A stretch of DNA of 64,000 bases from Polytrichum commune (taxonomy: Eukaryota; Streptophyta; Polytrichopsida; Polytrichales; Polytrichaceae). A program made the position numbers and the translations under genes. Location: positions 36,518,001 to 36,582,000 of the forward strand of contig OX485806.1 in assembly GCA_950295325.1 (NCBI GenBank). Direction: 5' to 3'. Numbering within the stretch: position 1 is the stretch's first letter; every line of letters starts with the position of its first letter. Below are positions 12,768 through 22,700 of this stretch, one piece after another. The notes below the pieces were generated by a model. The model was not told the DNA's origin. It saw only the letters and a list, made by a program, of their open reading frames with translations, and searched no databases.

Positions 12768-13265
12768 ATGATGTCTCCACGAAAGATACTGAAATCGTTG
12801 AAGAAGTATAAAACAGGAAAGGCGGCGCCTCTTGAAGATACAATGGAGAACTCTCACAGCAACTTGAGCACGAGACGCTGGTCAGGAAGACTCTCATACT
12901 CATCTTCTTCAGGAGGATCGTCCCGTGGCAGCCCCCACTCCAGCTGCAGCTCACTGCAATATGAAGAGAGCCATGATGACAACGGTTCTACTATTGATAA
13001 GCTTCAGATGCCCTTGGATGTTCCCGAAGGTTGTCTAGCTGTCTATGTTGGAGTGGAGAGGAGAAGATTCGTTATTCACACCGAATTTCTGCACAGTCAA
13101 GTGTTTCGTGTTTTGCTGAAACGAAGTGAAGAGGAATTCGGGTACGAACACCAAGGCGGTCTACGGATTTCATGTGAGGTTGATCTGTTCGAGAACTTGC
13201 TGTGGCAGCTGAAGAGTGGACTGGAAAGGGAAGAAAGTATATTATTAAGCCCCGAAGCCTACTGA
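12768..13265 (+). CDS. SAUR family auxin-responsive protein
   Basis: This 165-codon single-exon gene encodes a SAUR (small auxin-up RNA) protein. In characterised plants these proteins inhibit PP2C.D phosphatases and so promote plasma-membrane H+-ATPase activity and cell expansion. The SAUR core spans about residues 82-150. It has the family signature DVPEGCLAVYVG, then RRFVI, a hydrophobic HSQVFRVLLKRSEEEFGY helix, and GGLRISCEVDLFENLLWQL. The N-terminal ~80 residues are basic at first (MMSPRKILKSLKKYKTG) and then Ser-rich, a longer leader than in most angiosperm SAURs. The first ATG of a tandem ATGATG is taken as start. The gene lacks introns, as is usual for the family. A decayed copy lies 1.4 kb downstream and a second intact gene at 22.2-22.7 kb. 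Confidence 0.93.
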   Translation: MMSPRKILKSLKKYKTGKAAPLEDTMENSHSNLSTRRWSGRLSYSSSSGGSSRGSPHSSCSSLQYEESHDDNGSTIDKLQMPLDVPEGCLAVYVGVERRRFVIHTEFLHSQVFRVLLKRSEEEFGYEHQGGLRISCEVDLFENLLWQLKSGLEREESILLSPEAY

Positions 13266-14696
13266 ACAGACATCATGGTGTAACTATGATTCAGTTCCCT
13301 TGAAGTACTGTGCAGATGATCGAAGTTGTTCTTTACAGATATATTGTAGTGCACCCCGGTAGATTTGAGAACAGGAGCTAGCAAGAGAAGGTGATTGTCT
13401 TTTAGTACATCGGTACTTATCAGACGACGATCCGTCTCTAAGTTAGTGCTGAAGCTAGCGTTGCTTTTTCTCAAGTCTCTCAAGATCGCAACAATTACGT
13501 AAGAATGGAGGCAATGGCCATTTCAGATGATACCTTCGATCCGATCGCTGTAATATATGTCAAGAGACTCGATCGGAATCATCAACTGTCTCATGGCGTG
13601 AACATGTACGACCATTGGAGACTCATGAAAGACTCATCTGAGTCTCAATTTGGCATCGATACAAGTAATGCTTGTCCAGTGTCTTCCACGATATGAATCT
13701 TCAACGTAGCAAGACGTAGCCTGGCGATCCTACGTCTCCAAGAAAAAGTCAATTGCCGCCAAGGAGGCTCTAAATTCAAAATGGATGCTTTTGTTGCTGG
13801 AAGATCAGGAAGCCGAAGATGATTTAGAGGCCTCAAATGATACATCAAGACACCAGAATACCGTCTTCAACAGGCATTTAGATGATTCTGAATTCTTTTT
13901 AATGCTCGGGGATTGTTATGCCGATTAGGCAAGAATTTGGAATTGAGGTTGTTTTCTGATGAAATGTCCATGAAAAGATCTTATAAACAATTATGCCGAG
14001 CTGATTTCTCAGCAGGTCTTCACTTACTGCATTGTAAGAAAACCTGTGCTAGTGTTGCGCGTTACATAATACATTGTCAGTCAAGTTTCGCTCATATTTT
14101 TATTAAATGTTCATTACTCTTAGTCACCATGATGGATACAAACGAATGTGTAGCTGTGTGCTGAATCTTCATCCCCGTTGACGCCCCGTTGAAGCCTCTT
14201 TCTTGGTATGAACCACATCAGTGTTAGCTAGAATTTGTTGCAAGCATGACTGTAGATCTGTAACTAGGATGAGGATTCAGAAATTATGACCATTAGAAAG
14301 AATGATAATGTTTACCTGCGGTTGTTCAGAATATTCCGTTTGCAGCGAGCGATGAGGATGCCAGGGTTCAGAATAGTTCCGATGTTAGAGTATTCTGTCT
14401 GGGCTTTTAGAAATCAATGGAAATTTTAACCTCTACCTCAGCCCTCAAGCTTGAAATGGAAGCAACTGCCAGTTTGCAATTTGTCTCGGTAGCTGTACTC
14501 AATCTCGGAGGATGTGAACAATGTACAGCTTAAATACGGTCCAACCTGTCTAAACATTTTCGTTATTACTTGCATTTTGCAAATTCCTCTCTTGTGATGA
14601 TTCTCGATTTTGTCTTATAAGAGGTCCTGCAAGTTCTCTTGCGTTTTGTCTCCTGCGTGACGATTTTTCTCCTAACTCCGTCTGAAGGCCATTATC
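13266..14696. other. SAUR 3' flank and intergenic DNA
   Basis: No further gene is supported. Short frames at 13505-13696 and 13913-14164 have no recognisable domain. A TGTCTC auxin-response-like hexamer lies near 14648, about 45 bp before the decayed SAUR copy. Confidence 0.45.
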
Positions 14697-15068
14697 ATGA
14701 GGTCTCCAAGAGAGCTAATGAAAAACTACTGCAAGAACATCTTGGAGAGGCACCGGGACAACTCGAGCATGAGGCGCGGAACCGGTAGATTGCACAGCTG
14801 CCTCTCTTCAGAAAGATCGAATCGCATTTCTATCCGGAGGTCACGGCAATCTGTTGATGACGACGTGATTGCTTGAGACGTCCCTATCGGTCTGTCTGTC
14901 TATTTTGCCTGCTCGAAAAAAGTAGTGCAGAGGGAATACGAGTTACATCCAACTATAAACCGGGGTATCCGGATCGCGTGTGATTTGGAAGAGTTCGAGG
15001 AGTTGCTGCAGGGCTGGAGACCGGACGTGCGAACGAGTAAGTGCACTTTTCCATTCTTCCCGAGTTAG
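14697..15068 (+). pseudogene. Decayed SAUR copy with internal deletion and stop
   Basis: Reading from ATG 14697 gives MRSPRELMKNYCKN, similar to the start of the intact SAUR upstream (MMSPRKILKSLKKYK). A Ser/Arg-rich stretch follows, then an in-frame TGA after DDDVIA, then DVPIGLSVYFA, equivalent to DVPEGCLAVYVG. The middle of the domain (the RRFVI strand and the F-x-LL helix) is largely missing. The end of the domain returns as GIRIACDLEEFEELLQG. The combination of stop, deletion and weak conservation marks it as a pseudogene from a local tandem duplication. Confidence 0.8.
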
Positions 15069-15195
15069 TGTCAACCTCCTTGAATCCTGTGCTGCAAGAA
15101 CATTTTTTCGGTGTAACTATGGCTTAATACGTTGCAGATTTCTAGATTGATTACAAGTCGTATTAATCCAGGATTCTGAGTTACGTTCGAGCCTT

Positions 15196-15590
15196 CGACT
15201 AAAATGAATGGATTTATACAACATACTTTATGAGAAGAATTAAGTGGCAGCGATTTCAATGTGGATTTCTTAGTACGTCATGAGTGTAGCGGCTCCCTAT
15301 GTCTGTCTGGATAAGAAAATTCTATGTATTATGTAAATATTGCACGCAGGTTATGGATCTCTTCGGCAGGGATTTAGCCGATACTCAACCTTTAATTCGA
15401 CTTGAATGAATGAACGTTTACAACATGCTTCATGAGAAGAATAAAGCCGTAGCGGATTATATGTGGATTGCTCACCATGTCACGGTGTAGCGGCTGCCTA
15501 TGTTTATGTAGATAAAATATGTATGTATGTCTTGCGTAAATATCGCATACCGGAGATCACGTCTTCGGCAGGAAATTCAGTCGATACTCT
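15196..15590. repeat. Tandem duplication (~195 bp x2) in the SAUR pseudogene 3' flank
   Basis: Copy 1 (about 15196-15390) and copy 2 (about 15402-15590) share 'gaatg.a..tttacaacat', CATGAGAAGAAT(A)AA, GTGTAGCGGCT.CCTATGT, TGTAAATAT.GCA / CGTAAATATCGCA and TCTTCGGCAGG in the same order. They are non-coding in all frames. Confidence 0.7.
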
Positions 15591-15837
15591 TATAAGCCTT
15601 TTAAGGTGTTGGATCTGTGAAGCATAGTCCTCTGTAATTAATGTCGTTTGCAAATGAGGGACGCTAGCTTAACCCGCGTCAACTGCTTAGTTACTCCTCA
15701 ACAGTGGTCATCGACAGCACTGATCTACTGAGTAAGGTACGTGGGTGTTATTATGTTCGTTTTTCATGTTCTCTAACTTCTACCGATTACGTTTACACAA
15801 CGAGCCTTGTGTTACTTTAGCAAACCTACGATGAAGC

Positions 15838-16088
15838 ATCAACAAAAACCAGATGAAACATTGGACGTCCTCTGATATAGTAATGGAACTAAAACCAGAT
15901 AAAAAAAATCGGGCCTACCTCCATTGATATAGTAATGGAACAAAAACGAGATTAAACATTGGACCTACCTCCATTGATATAGTAATGGAACAAAAACCAG
16001 ATTAAACATCGGACCTACCTCCATTGATATAGTAATGGAACAAAAACCAGATTAAACATCGGACCTACCTCCATTGATATAGTAATGG
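15838..16088. repeat. Tandem array of ~50 bp units next to the Harbinger insertion
   Basis: About five units carry the phrases GATATAGTAATGGAAC, AAAAACCAGATTAAACAT and GGACCTACCTCCATT. The later units are nearly identical and the first two diverged. The last unit breaks at GTAATGG, exactly before the TTA target of the Harbinger element. Confidence 0.85.
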
Positions 16089-16297
16089 TTAGAGCATCTT
16101 CAATGCAACGCAAGAAACGCCGCAAGGCCGTTGCGTCTCCTGCGGGAAGCTTCCCAACGGCTCTGAACGGGCTCCAATGCATACACGGCACCGCATAAAG
16201 CGGACCTGGCCCCGCCAAAGACCCTCCGTTGGCCGGCAAGTTGGCAGTGTTCCTTGCGCCCGCTACCCCAAGCCTTTCCTCGAGTCAAACTGCCACG

Positions 16298-17590
16298 ATG
16301 GCGACGACCGGAGTATCCAAGGCAAAAAAGGGGAAGAATTTTTCCTCGGAGGAGGAGCGCCAACTCTGTCGATCCTTCCTGCATGTATCGCAGGACCCGA
16401 TTGCAGGCAACGGCCAGCGTGCGGGTGCGTTTTGGGAACGAATTGCAAGACACTACCAAGAACACAAGCCGCAGGGGAGGGAGGATAGGCCAGCGAGGAG
16501 TTTGGAGACCAAATGGGGGGCGATAAAACACGATGTTGCGAAATTTGTTGCCGTGCATTCGCAGGTGTTGAATTTGAACGAGAGTGGGGCATCGCTAGAG
16601 GACGTTCTTCAACGAGCGCTGGAGCTCTACCGTGTGAAGCACCCTAAGCAACAGGGCTTCCTCTACCTGCATTGTTGGACAATCCTGAAGGACATCCCGC
16701 GGTGGTTTGATTCCGCTGTCGAGGTGCGAGTGCGTCAAGCGATGAAGACTCCACCGCCACAGCCGCTGAAGAGGAGGCGCCTGAGCTTGGAGGGAGCAGA
16801 CGCGTCGGAGCCTACCACAGTCGATGACGACGGAGAGGAGTGCGTCGAGGTGGAGGCTGCCCCAGCTTCTCGGCGGCCGCAACGTCCAACAGGCAACAAG
16901 GCAGCCAAAGAAGAATTGAACCGCGCTCGGGTGAAGGAGAGCACAATGCGTGCACAGGCGAAAGCCACTGCGGAGATGGCAGCTGCACATGCCGAGAAAG
17001 TTGCTGTAATGCGGGATCAAGCCGCCCTGCAACTTTTTTCTATTCCAGATGATTCGGCCATGAGCGACATGGCCAGAGAGTACCTGCAGTTGCGACGCGA
17101 GGAGGAGCTGAGCAAGGTGAAGAGGCGAATTCAAGCGTCGAAGGCGGATTTTGTGTGCAGGTCGCCTGATGATGTCGAGCCGGCAGTTGTTGTCGAGCCT
17201 GCTGCCGTTCGCTTTGAGCCGGCTTCTGTTCGCTTTGAGCCGCCTGCTGTTGTCGACTTCACGGGAGGGGATTCAGCCCGCAGTTGCTCGGAGGGAGCAG
17301 GCAGACAGACAAGACAATCCCGTGACACGGCTCCGTTCTCGGTGCGGGCGTCGGAATTCGTCGGAGGTTCTCAGGATACAAGAGAAGATGTCGTTGGGCA
17401 GGATGCAGGAGTGCATGGCGTCGACATTCACCGCCCCCCAATACCGTTTCCTTTTTTTCCTCCAAATTTTCAGAATGTTTGGGGATCGTCCGTAGGCTTG
17501 GGCGTCGGGTTAGGGTTGAGAGAGGGGTGTGATCCTGTGTATGCTCCGACGAGCCCTAGCCTGGACAATTTCCATGGCAGTGGGCATTGA
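16298..17590 (+). CDS. Harbinger ORF1, Myb/SANT-like DNA-binding protein
   Basis: This 430-codon intact ORF is the accessory protein of PIF/Harbinger elements. In studied members it binds the element ends and partners with the transposase in the nucleus. The N-terminal part has a Lys-rich segment (KAKKGKNF) followed by a Myb/SANT-like helical region with SSEEERQLCRSFL and FWERIARHY, and SLETKWGAIKHDV. A basic stretch (PLKRRRLS) and a Lys/Glu/Arg-rich coiled-coil-like region (AKEELNRARVKESTMR through LQLRREEELSKVKRR) follow, as in plant ORF1 proteins. The reading frame is open further upstream, but the first ATG with a plausible context is 16298. The C-terminal ~100 residues include a short repeat (FEPASVRFEPPAV) and look unconstrained. 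Confidence 0.85.
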   Translation: MATTGVSKAKKGKNFSSEEERQLCRSFLHVSQDPIAGNGQRAGAFWERIARHYQEHKPQGREDRPARSLETKWGAIKHDVAKFVAVHSQVLNLNESGASLEDVLQRALELYRVKHPKQQGFLYLHCWTILKDIPRWFDSAVEVRVRQAMKTPPPQPLKRRRLSLEGADASEPTTVDDDGEECVEVEAAPASRRPQRPTGNKAAKEELNRARVKESTMRAQAKATAEMAAAHAEKVAVMRDQAALQLFSIPDDSAMSDMAREYLQLRREEELSKVKRRIQASKADFVCRSPDDVEPAVVVEPAAVRFEPASVRFEPPAVVDFTGGDSARSCSEGAGRQTRQSRDTAPFSVRASEFVGGSQDTREDVVGQDAGVHGVDIHRPPIPFPFFPPNFQNVWGSSVGLGVGLGLREGCDPVYAPTSPSLDNFHGSGH

Positions 17591-19072
17591 ATTTGAAATA
17601 AAATTTTAGTTTCGCAATCAGTTTGAGTGTAAATGCTCGTCGCCTGGAGCATTCGGAGGAGTGCTTGTGGGAGTTATCTGATTCACTTTAGGGTTGAATA
17701 TAATGTGTTGTCTGTCTCAATTTCAATTGGGCTTGTTTTCTGGCTCAGTTTGAATGGAATCAGTTTGAATGGCTCAGTTTTCTGGCTCAATTCGGATGTG
17801 TGCTTGTGGGTTATGGCATTTCATTGAGCATCATGTGTGTTCATAGAGCTTCACAATTCCACCAAGAATAAGAATGTACTGATTACAATTTGTGGCTGCC
17901 GCTGTTGTAAACTTCGAGAAATCTAGACATTTGGCGTTGTGGGTTCTCGGTGTATCTCTTGTGAGGATGGGCTTTGGGTTCTGTTGGTTCGACAGCCTAG
18001 ATTTTGTGCATTCAGGAATTCAGAGGTCACTCAAAGTGTGTCTCTCGAGCTGATGAGTCCTGCATCTGTGATTTGACCTAGAATCATCTGGGTTGTGCAT
18101 TGTTTGTAATCTCAAGAGGTTTTTGCAGGGGTTTAGTGAAGCCAATACATGTAGAAGATGCTGCAACTCTGCCTCTTGCCATGGAAATTGAGGACCTCAA
18201 TGTCCGAAATTCTAGTCAATCGATTGGCCCTTTCTTGTGCCTCCATTCAACCAGGCGCTACTGGAATTTCAGACAGTAGATTCATAAACAACGAGTTGGT
18301 ATGGTCTTTAGAGAAGAGGGAGACGGTTAGTTACAGAAATGAGTTTCGGCCCCTGCGCTCCGTAGCTTGCATTGATGTGCAACCGCCAATAACCAAGCTT
18401 CTGAAGGTATGTCATGTGGGTCAATTGGAGATTGAATTGTTTCGTGCATTCACAGTCTGAGTGAACGCAGTTCACAGTTTGTTCAACACTTGAAAATTTG
18501 GTGACTAAATTTTGTTTGGCAGGTGCGGCGGACGAAGACGGTGGTCTTATGACGCCTGAGAACGAGTTACTTATTTCGAAATCGAGATACAACATCATCC
18601 TCCCCTGGTGACGGCTCTGATGGCAGCAGCTCCAGTGAAGATGGAGCTTCAGATGTTGAGAGAATCTCTGATTTGGAAGTAGATGAATCTGTTCTTGAAT
18701 TCGAAACACTTGGGATCATCAACACTGCAGATTCAGTTTAGGTTCGAATGTGGTTTAAGTTTTCAGTTTCAGCTTGAATGTGGTATCAGTTTCATATCGA
18801 ATGTGGAATGAGTTTCAGTTCAGTTCGAATCTGTTGGGAGTTATCTGTTTCAGTTTAGCATTCGGAGGTGTCTTTGTTGGGATATCTGCATGTGGGGGTT
18901 TCAGATTGAATGGAATTTCGAGTCTCTACATTTCAGTTGCAATTCATTGCAATTAGTTAATCGATTGAAGCATTTCAATTCAGGCACTGCAATTCAGGGA
19001 ATTCAATCCAGGCACTGCAAACTTTTATTGATTGTCTGATGTGCATACAATAGGCTCAAACATACAGGTATC
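17591..19072. other. Harbinger interior between the two genes
   Basis: No long ORF is supported. Two related segments (about 17615-17830 and 18720-18960) share 'gcattcggagg', 'gggagttatctg' and repeated 'cagtttgaat'-type phrases. The block between them carries one intron-like signal: CTTCTGAAG followed by GTATGT near 18407, and a pyrimidine-rich TTGTTTGGCAG ending near 18522. The frames on either side (ATANNQASEG before, AADEDGGLMTPENELL after) join in phase. This may be a captured host-gene fragment or a diverged accessory exon; I do not recognise it. Confidence 0.35.
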
Positions 19073-20395
19073 TCACATGTAAGATTCCCCTCTCTTTTGC
19101 CACAAATGCTCGATCAAGTCATTCCGCAAAGAGAAGTGACTGTCTGCGTTCTCTATTTCCCTAGTCCCTTCCCGGAGCTCCACGAATGACAATCCTCCAC
19201 CCATACGGCCTCCCATGAGTCCCACATCAAAGTAAGGTTCCAAGTCTAAACCACTCTCGTCCTGTATTATCATGTTGTGCATGATAACACATGCTTGAAT
19301 GATGTCGGTCATAGCCTCAATGTCCCACTGTCGACAAGGGTTGCGCAAGATCTCCCATCGTGCCTGAAGGACACCGAATGCCCTCTCCACGTCCTTTCTT
19401 GCCCCTTCTTGCATCTTCGCAAAATGTTTTTTCTTCTCTTCTTGAGCCTCATGGATCGTTTGAACAAAACAAGACCATGGGGGGTATATCCCATCCGTGA
19501 GGAGGTAATAACGGGGGTAAACATTACCATTCACCGTGAAGTTCAAGTGTTGACCGTCACCACTGAGCATGTCTCTCACAATGGGAGACCGATCCAATAC
19601 GTTGATGTCATTGTTTCCTCCGGGAAGGCCAAAAAAAGAATGCCAAATCCATAGGGATTGATCTGCAATTGCCTCCAGAATCACAGAGCGCTTCTTATCT
19701 TTGTCTTGGAATTGCCCTTGCCATGCAACGGGGCAGTTCTTCCACTGTCAATGCATGCAATCCAGTGAAGCAAACATGCCAGGGAATCCTCTGTGGGTGT
19801 TAATTTGTAATTGTGTTTGAAGATCCGATTCTGTGGGAATGCGAAGGTATTCACTCTCAAAGCAGTGGCGAATGGCATTCACAAAGCGACGCATTGCTTC
19901 AGTTGCAGTACTCTCTCCTAAACGACAATATTCATCGGTTGCATCAGCAGCAACACCATACGCTAGCATCCTAATAGCTGCTGTGCACTTTTGAAGAGAA
20001 GACAATCCTAGTCTCCCCAAGCCATCGCGTTTTTGGACAAAGTATGAATCAAAAGCAGTCACGGAGTCTACAATCCTCAGAAACAAATCCCTGCGCATCC
20101 TGAACCGACGACGGAACTTGACATTGTCGAAAACAGGAATAGGAGCAAAGTAATCTCGAACCAAGTGTTCATGCCACAACTCCCTGTCTCTGTGCACAAA
20201 CGCCCTCCCCATGCAGCTCCCTCTTCTTGGCCTCTGCCTCATCTCTTCATCAGATTCACTTGAATCTTGGTGGATTGCTGCAAGAAAATGCTCCTGGAGC
20301 TCGTCATCGGAATCATCCAGAGCTTGTTGAATAGCACCTGCAAGTTCAGCCCGCCATTGATCCATGAATGTGCGTTCTCTATAATCTGCAACCAC
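19073..20395 (-). pseudogene. PIF/Harbinger DDE transposase, one premature stop
   Basis: Read on the minus strand from ATG 20395, this is one continuous frame of 440 codons broken only by a TGA at codon 216 (19748-19750). The break lies in the motif ASLDCMH*, where harbinger transposases normally have Trp after MH, so a TGG to TGA change is the simplest reading. All three catalytic acids are present: D212 (SLDC), D301 (LLTDG) and E337 (KDVERAFG). D301 and E337 are separated by 35 residues. Other family marks are KNCPVAWQGQ, FFGLPGGNNDINVL and IMHNMIIQDE. The stop removes everything after the first Asp, so an active enzyme would need readthrough. A telobox lies about 150 bp upstream of the start. 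Confidence 0.9.
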
Positions 20396-20547
20396 TTCGA
20401 ACTTCGGAGGAGCAGATGAATCCTGAGTTCACTGCGGCGTCGAAGTCCCTGGAGCAGCGGCGACACCTTCCTGGAGCAGCGGCGTCGAAGCCCCTGGAGC
20501 ACAGACAGAAGGTTGACGTGGCCAGCCCGATGGTTGACGTGGCACAT

Positions 20548-20560
20548 TTAGGGTTTAGGG
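20548..20560 (-). promoter_or_regulatory. Telobox-like motif upstream of the Harbinger transposase
   Basis: TTAGGGTTTAGGG on the plus strand reads CCCTAAACCCTAA on the transposase strand, about 150 bp before its ATG. AAACCCTAA teloboxes are established plant promoter elements of genes active in dividing cells and are bound by telobox-binding factors. A promoter role here is inferred from position. Confidence 0.5.
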
Positions 20561-20683
20561 TAAAGAGCCAGCGTTGGCTCCCGATGCGCAGAACTGGGGA
20601 CGCTGTTCTTGCGAGTCCAGAAGACAGACGTGACATATAGGATGCCGGGCCCATTTGGCGTGTATGGATTGAAGATGCTCTTA

Positions 20684-22172
20684 GTTGATTCCTTAACCGA
20701 ACACATAAACTCTTTTAATTCCGTACACTATTGAGTGCAGAATGATTGAAAAAACTTGAAGACGTAGTTCAATCATTTTTCACCAAGTGTCTTTATGGTG
20801 TTGGTTCTTTGATCCTCACGTGACCCCACACCAATTAGATAAAGGGATCCGATTAAAATAAAGTAACCTAAAAATACCCACATATCTTAGTATCTTATCA
20901 GTGTCTGTAGCTACGTTGCCGATGACCTAAGGTAGAAGGGTGTACATCATCACTTTAAGCATTGAGGACAGATAACATTGTCAGATGTGTGTGTATATAT
21001 ATATATATTTGATAGATGCTTAAATCATCATGAGAACCTATTGTTATGATGGTGGACATTTGCAAAATCATTATGTACTACTTGTGCAAGGTTCTAGGGT
21101 GTTGGTTTTGGTTCAACAACTTCTAACTGGAGGGAATTATTGTGTACTAGAGTATCTCTTATCTGTCCAACATGAAAAATATACTCTCTTTCAGATTGTG
21201 GATTTCATCTAAAGCGAGCTTAGGTAAACTAATTCAGTGTATTTGAAGCTTATTCCAGTGTCAAATCTACTACAAAAAGTAATCTCCAGACTGCGTATTA
21301 CATACTATTTCAGGACTTTGACATTGGATGAATGAGAGGGACGGTCACATACGATAATTCCTTCTCTCCAATCTACCTTAGATAGTTATGTCATGCATTT
21401 GAGAACTAAGTTCAATATGTGCTTAGGAAGAATCTTTCATGGTGATCATACCCTATCAGGCTATCACACTAGCATAAGGATTCCCGTGGGTGGACATCGT
21501 AGGGGTGCGAGATTGCCCAACTCAGATTGTCATCCTAATCATTTGCTCAAGTACATTGTGTGGCCCGAAATACATTAAGAATATGGCCAAAAGTGGAAGA
21601 CAATTAGCGAGGAGAGTACACGATCACATTCGAGCAAACACTTTATCCCCCAATTATCTTGAGAAGCGAGTAGGATTTCGCTATTGTCACCATGGTCGCT
21701 GTTGATCACCGTATGTTATTGCACCTTATCAAGGTTATTCCAAATCAGGCAAATCACGGAGACGGTTCAATTATTAAACGAGTTAGCTCATGACAGCATT
21801 TTTCACGAGTTAAGCGATCACTTTATCAGGCACACTTCAGCATGTGAGAGACGACATGTCCAGCCCTCTACCTTGCAAAGTTTGGTGTTCTTTGATCATT
21901 TCCCAGTAGTGTACAAGAAGTGACAAATCCACTATGAAAGTACCCTAAACCGACACATACAGATTATTCCTGTCCGTGTTGCCAGAGCAAGGTCAGACAA
22001 GACTGCTCTTAGGGGATTTCCCAGACCTAAGCTTCATCTTCATCATGTTGGATACTAACAGCCCACATCTTAAACAAGAGCTGGACCCAGATCTTGTAAT
22101 GCAAGGGCTTAGTTTCTATACCTTCTTCCTGAATGCAACGAAGGCCTACTAAAATAAGTTGCATAACTGCTT
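20684..22172. other. Intergenic, 3' side of the second SAUR gene
   Basis: No gene is supported. A (TA)n microsatellite follows TGTGTG at about 20988-21008. Several short frames around 21030-21920 lack domains and overlap each other in different frames, and are treated as chance. Confidence 0.5.
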
Positions 22173-22700
22173 TCAATGTTGTTGAAAAGCGATACGTGCA
22201 TGTGAGGGAGGCGCAAAGCAAGAACAACTAGTGTTCATGTCTAGATTCCGACGCACAGAATCCTTCGCCTCGATGGTCCACAGGAGGTGTTTGAAATGTG
22301 TCACCTCGCAAGCAATAGGCAAGCCTCCCGTGTGCTCAAACCCATACTCTTCGGCCGACTTTTCCAGCAACACCTTAAACAGCTGGTGCCTCAAGTAGCT
22401 CGCACTAATAACAAACCGCTCCCTCTCTCGTCCGACGTACACCGCCAAGAAACCTTCCGGTACGTCCGCGGGAGGAGAGTCCGGAATCTCGTCATCCGAG
22501 TCTAGCTCGGAGCCTAATACAGACCGGCCAGACCGCGACAGACTTGTCGGTTTTCGCAGGTAGCTCCCTCCGCTCTGGGGAGAGGATTCATCGGAGCTCA
22601 GATTCTGGTAACCTTGGTTAGGAGAGTTTCCGATCCGGCTCTGAATCCTCCGCACTGCACGCTGCATCTTCTCCGACACCTTCACCTTCGCCATTGTCAT
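22173..22700 (-). CDS. SAUR family auxin-responsive protein
   Basis: This single-exon gene of 175 codons encodes a second SAUR protein, with the role described for the gene at 12.8 kb. The core spans about residues 75-145: DVPEGFLAVYVGRERERFVI, then LRHQLFKVLLEKSAEEYGF and GGLPIACEVTHFKHLLW. The N-terminal extension starts MTMAKVKVSEKMQRAVRRI and is Ser-rich. ATG 22700 is the first ATG in frame; ATG 22694 (MAKVKV) is an equally plausible start. It is more like a canonical SAUR than the 12.8 kb gene and is not its recent duplicate, because the N-termini differ. It lies 1.5 kb beyond the Harbinger element, on the opposite strand to the first SAUR gene. Confidence 0.93.
   Translation of the reverse strand: MTMAKVKVSEKMQRAVRRIQSRIGNSPNQGYQNLSSDESSPQSGGSYLRKPTSLSRSGRSVLGSELDSDDEIPDSPPADVPEGFLAVYVGRERERFVISASYLRHQLFKVLLEKSAEEYGFEHTGGLPIACEVTHFKHLLWTIEAKDSVRRNLDMNTSCSCFAPPSHARIAFQQH

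Larger units (their letters stand above)
16092..20680. mobile_element. PIF/Harbinger DNA transposon, 4.6 kb, both ends intact
   Basis: The left end reads GAGCATCTTCAATGCA. The reverse complement of the right end reads GAGCATCTTCAATCCA, so 13 bp match exactly and 15 of 16 match. Both ends are flanked by TTA (16089-16091 and 20681-20683), the 3 bp TWA target duplication of the superfamily. Inside are the two genes expected of an autonomous element, diverging from neither end but converging: a Myb-like DNA-binding ORF (+, left) and a DDE transposase (-, right). The transposase has one premature stop, so this copy may not move itself. Confidence 0.93.

Noticed and set aside
13505-14164. Small ORFs after the first SAUR gene
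   Set aside because: No domain, no continuity, and competing frames on the other strand.
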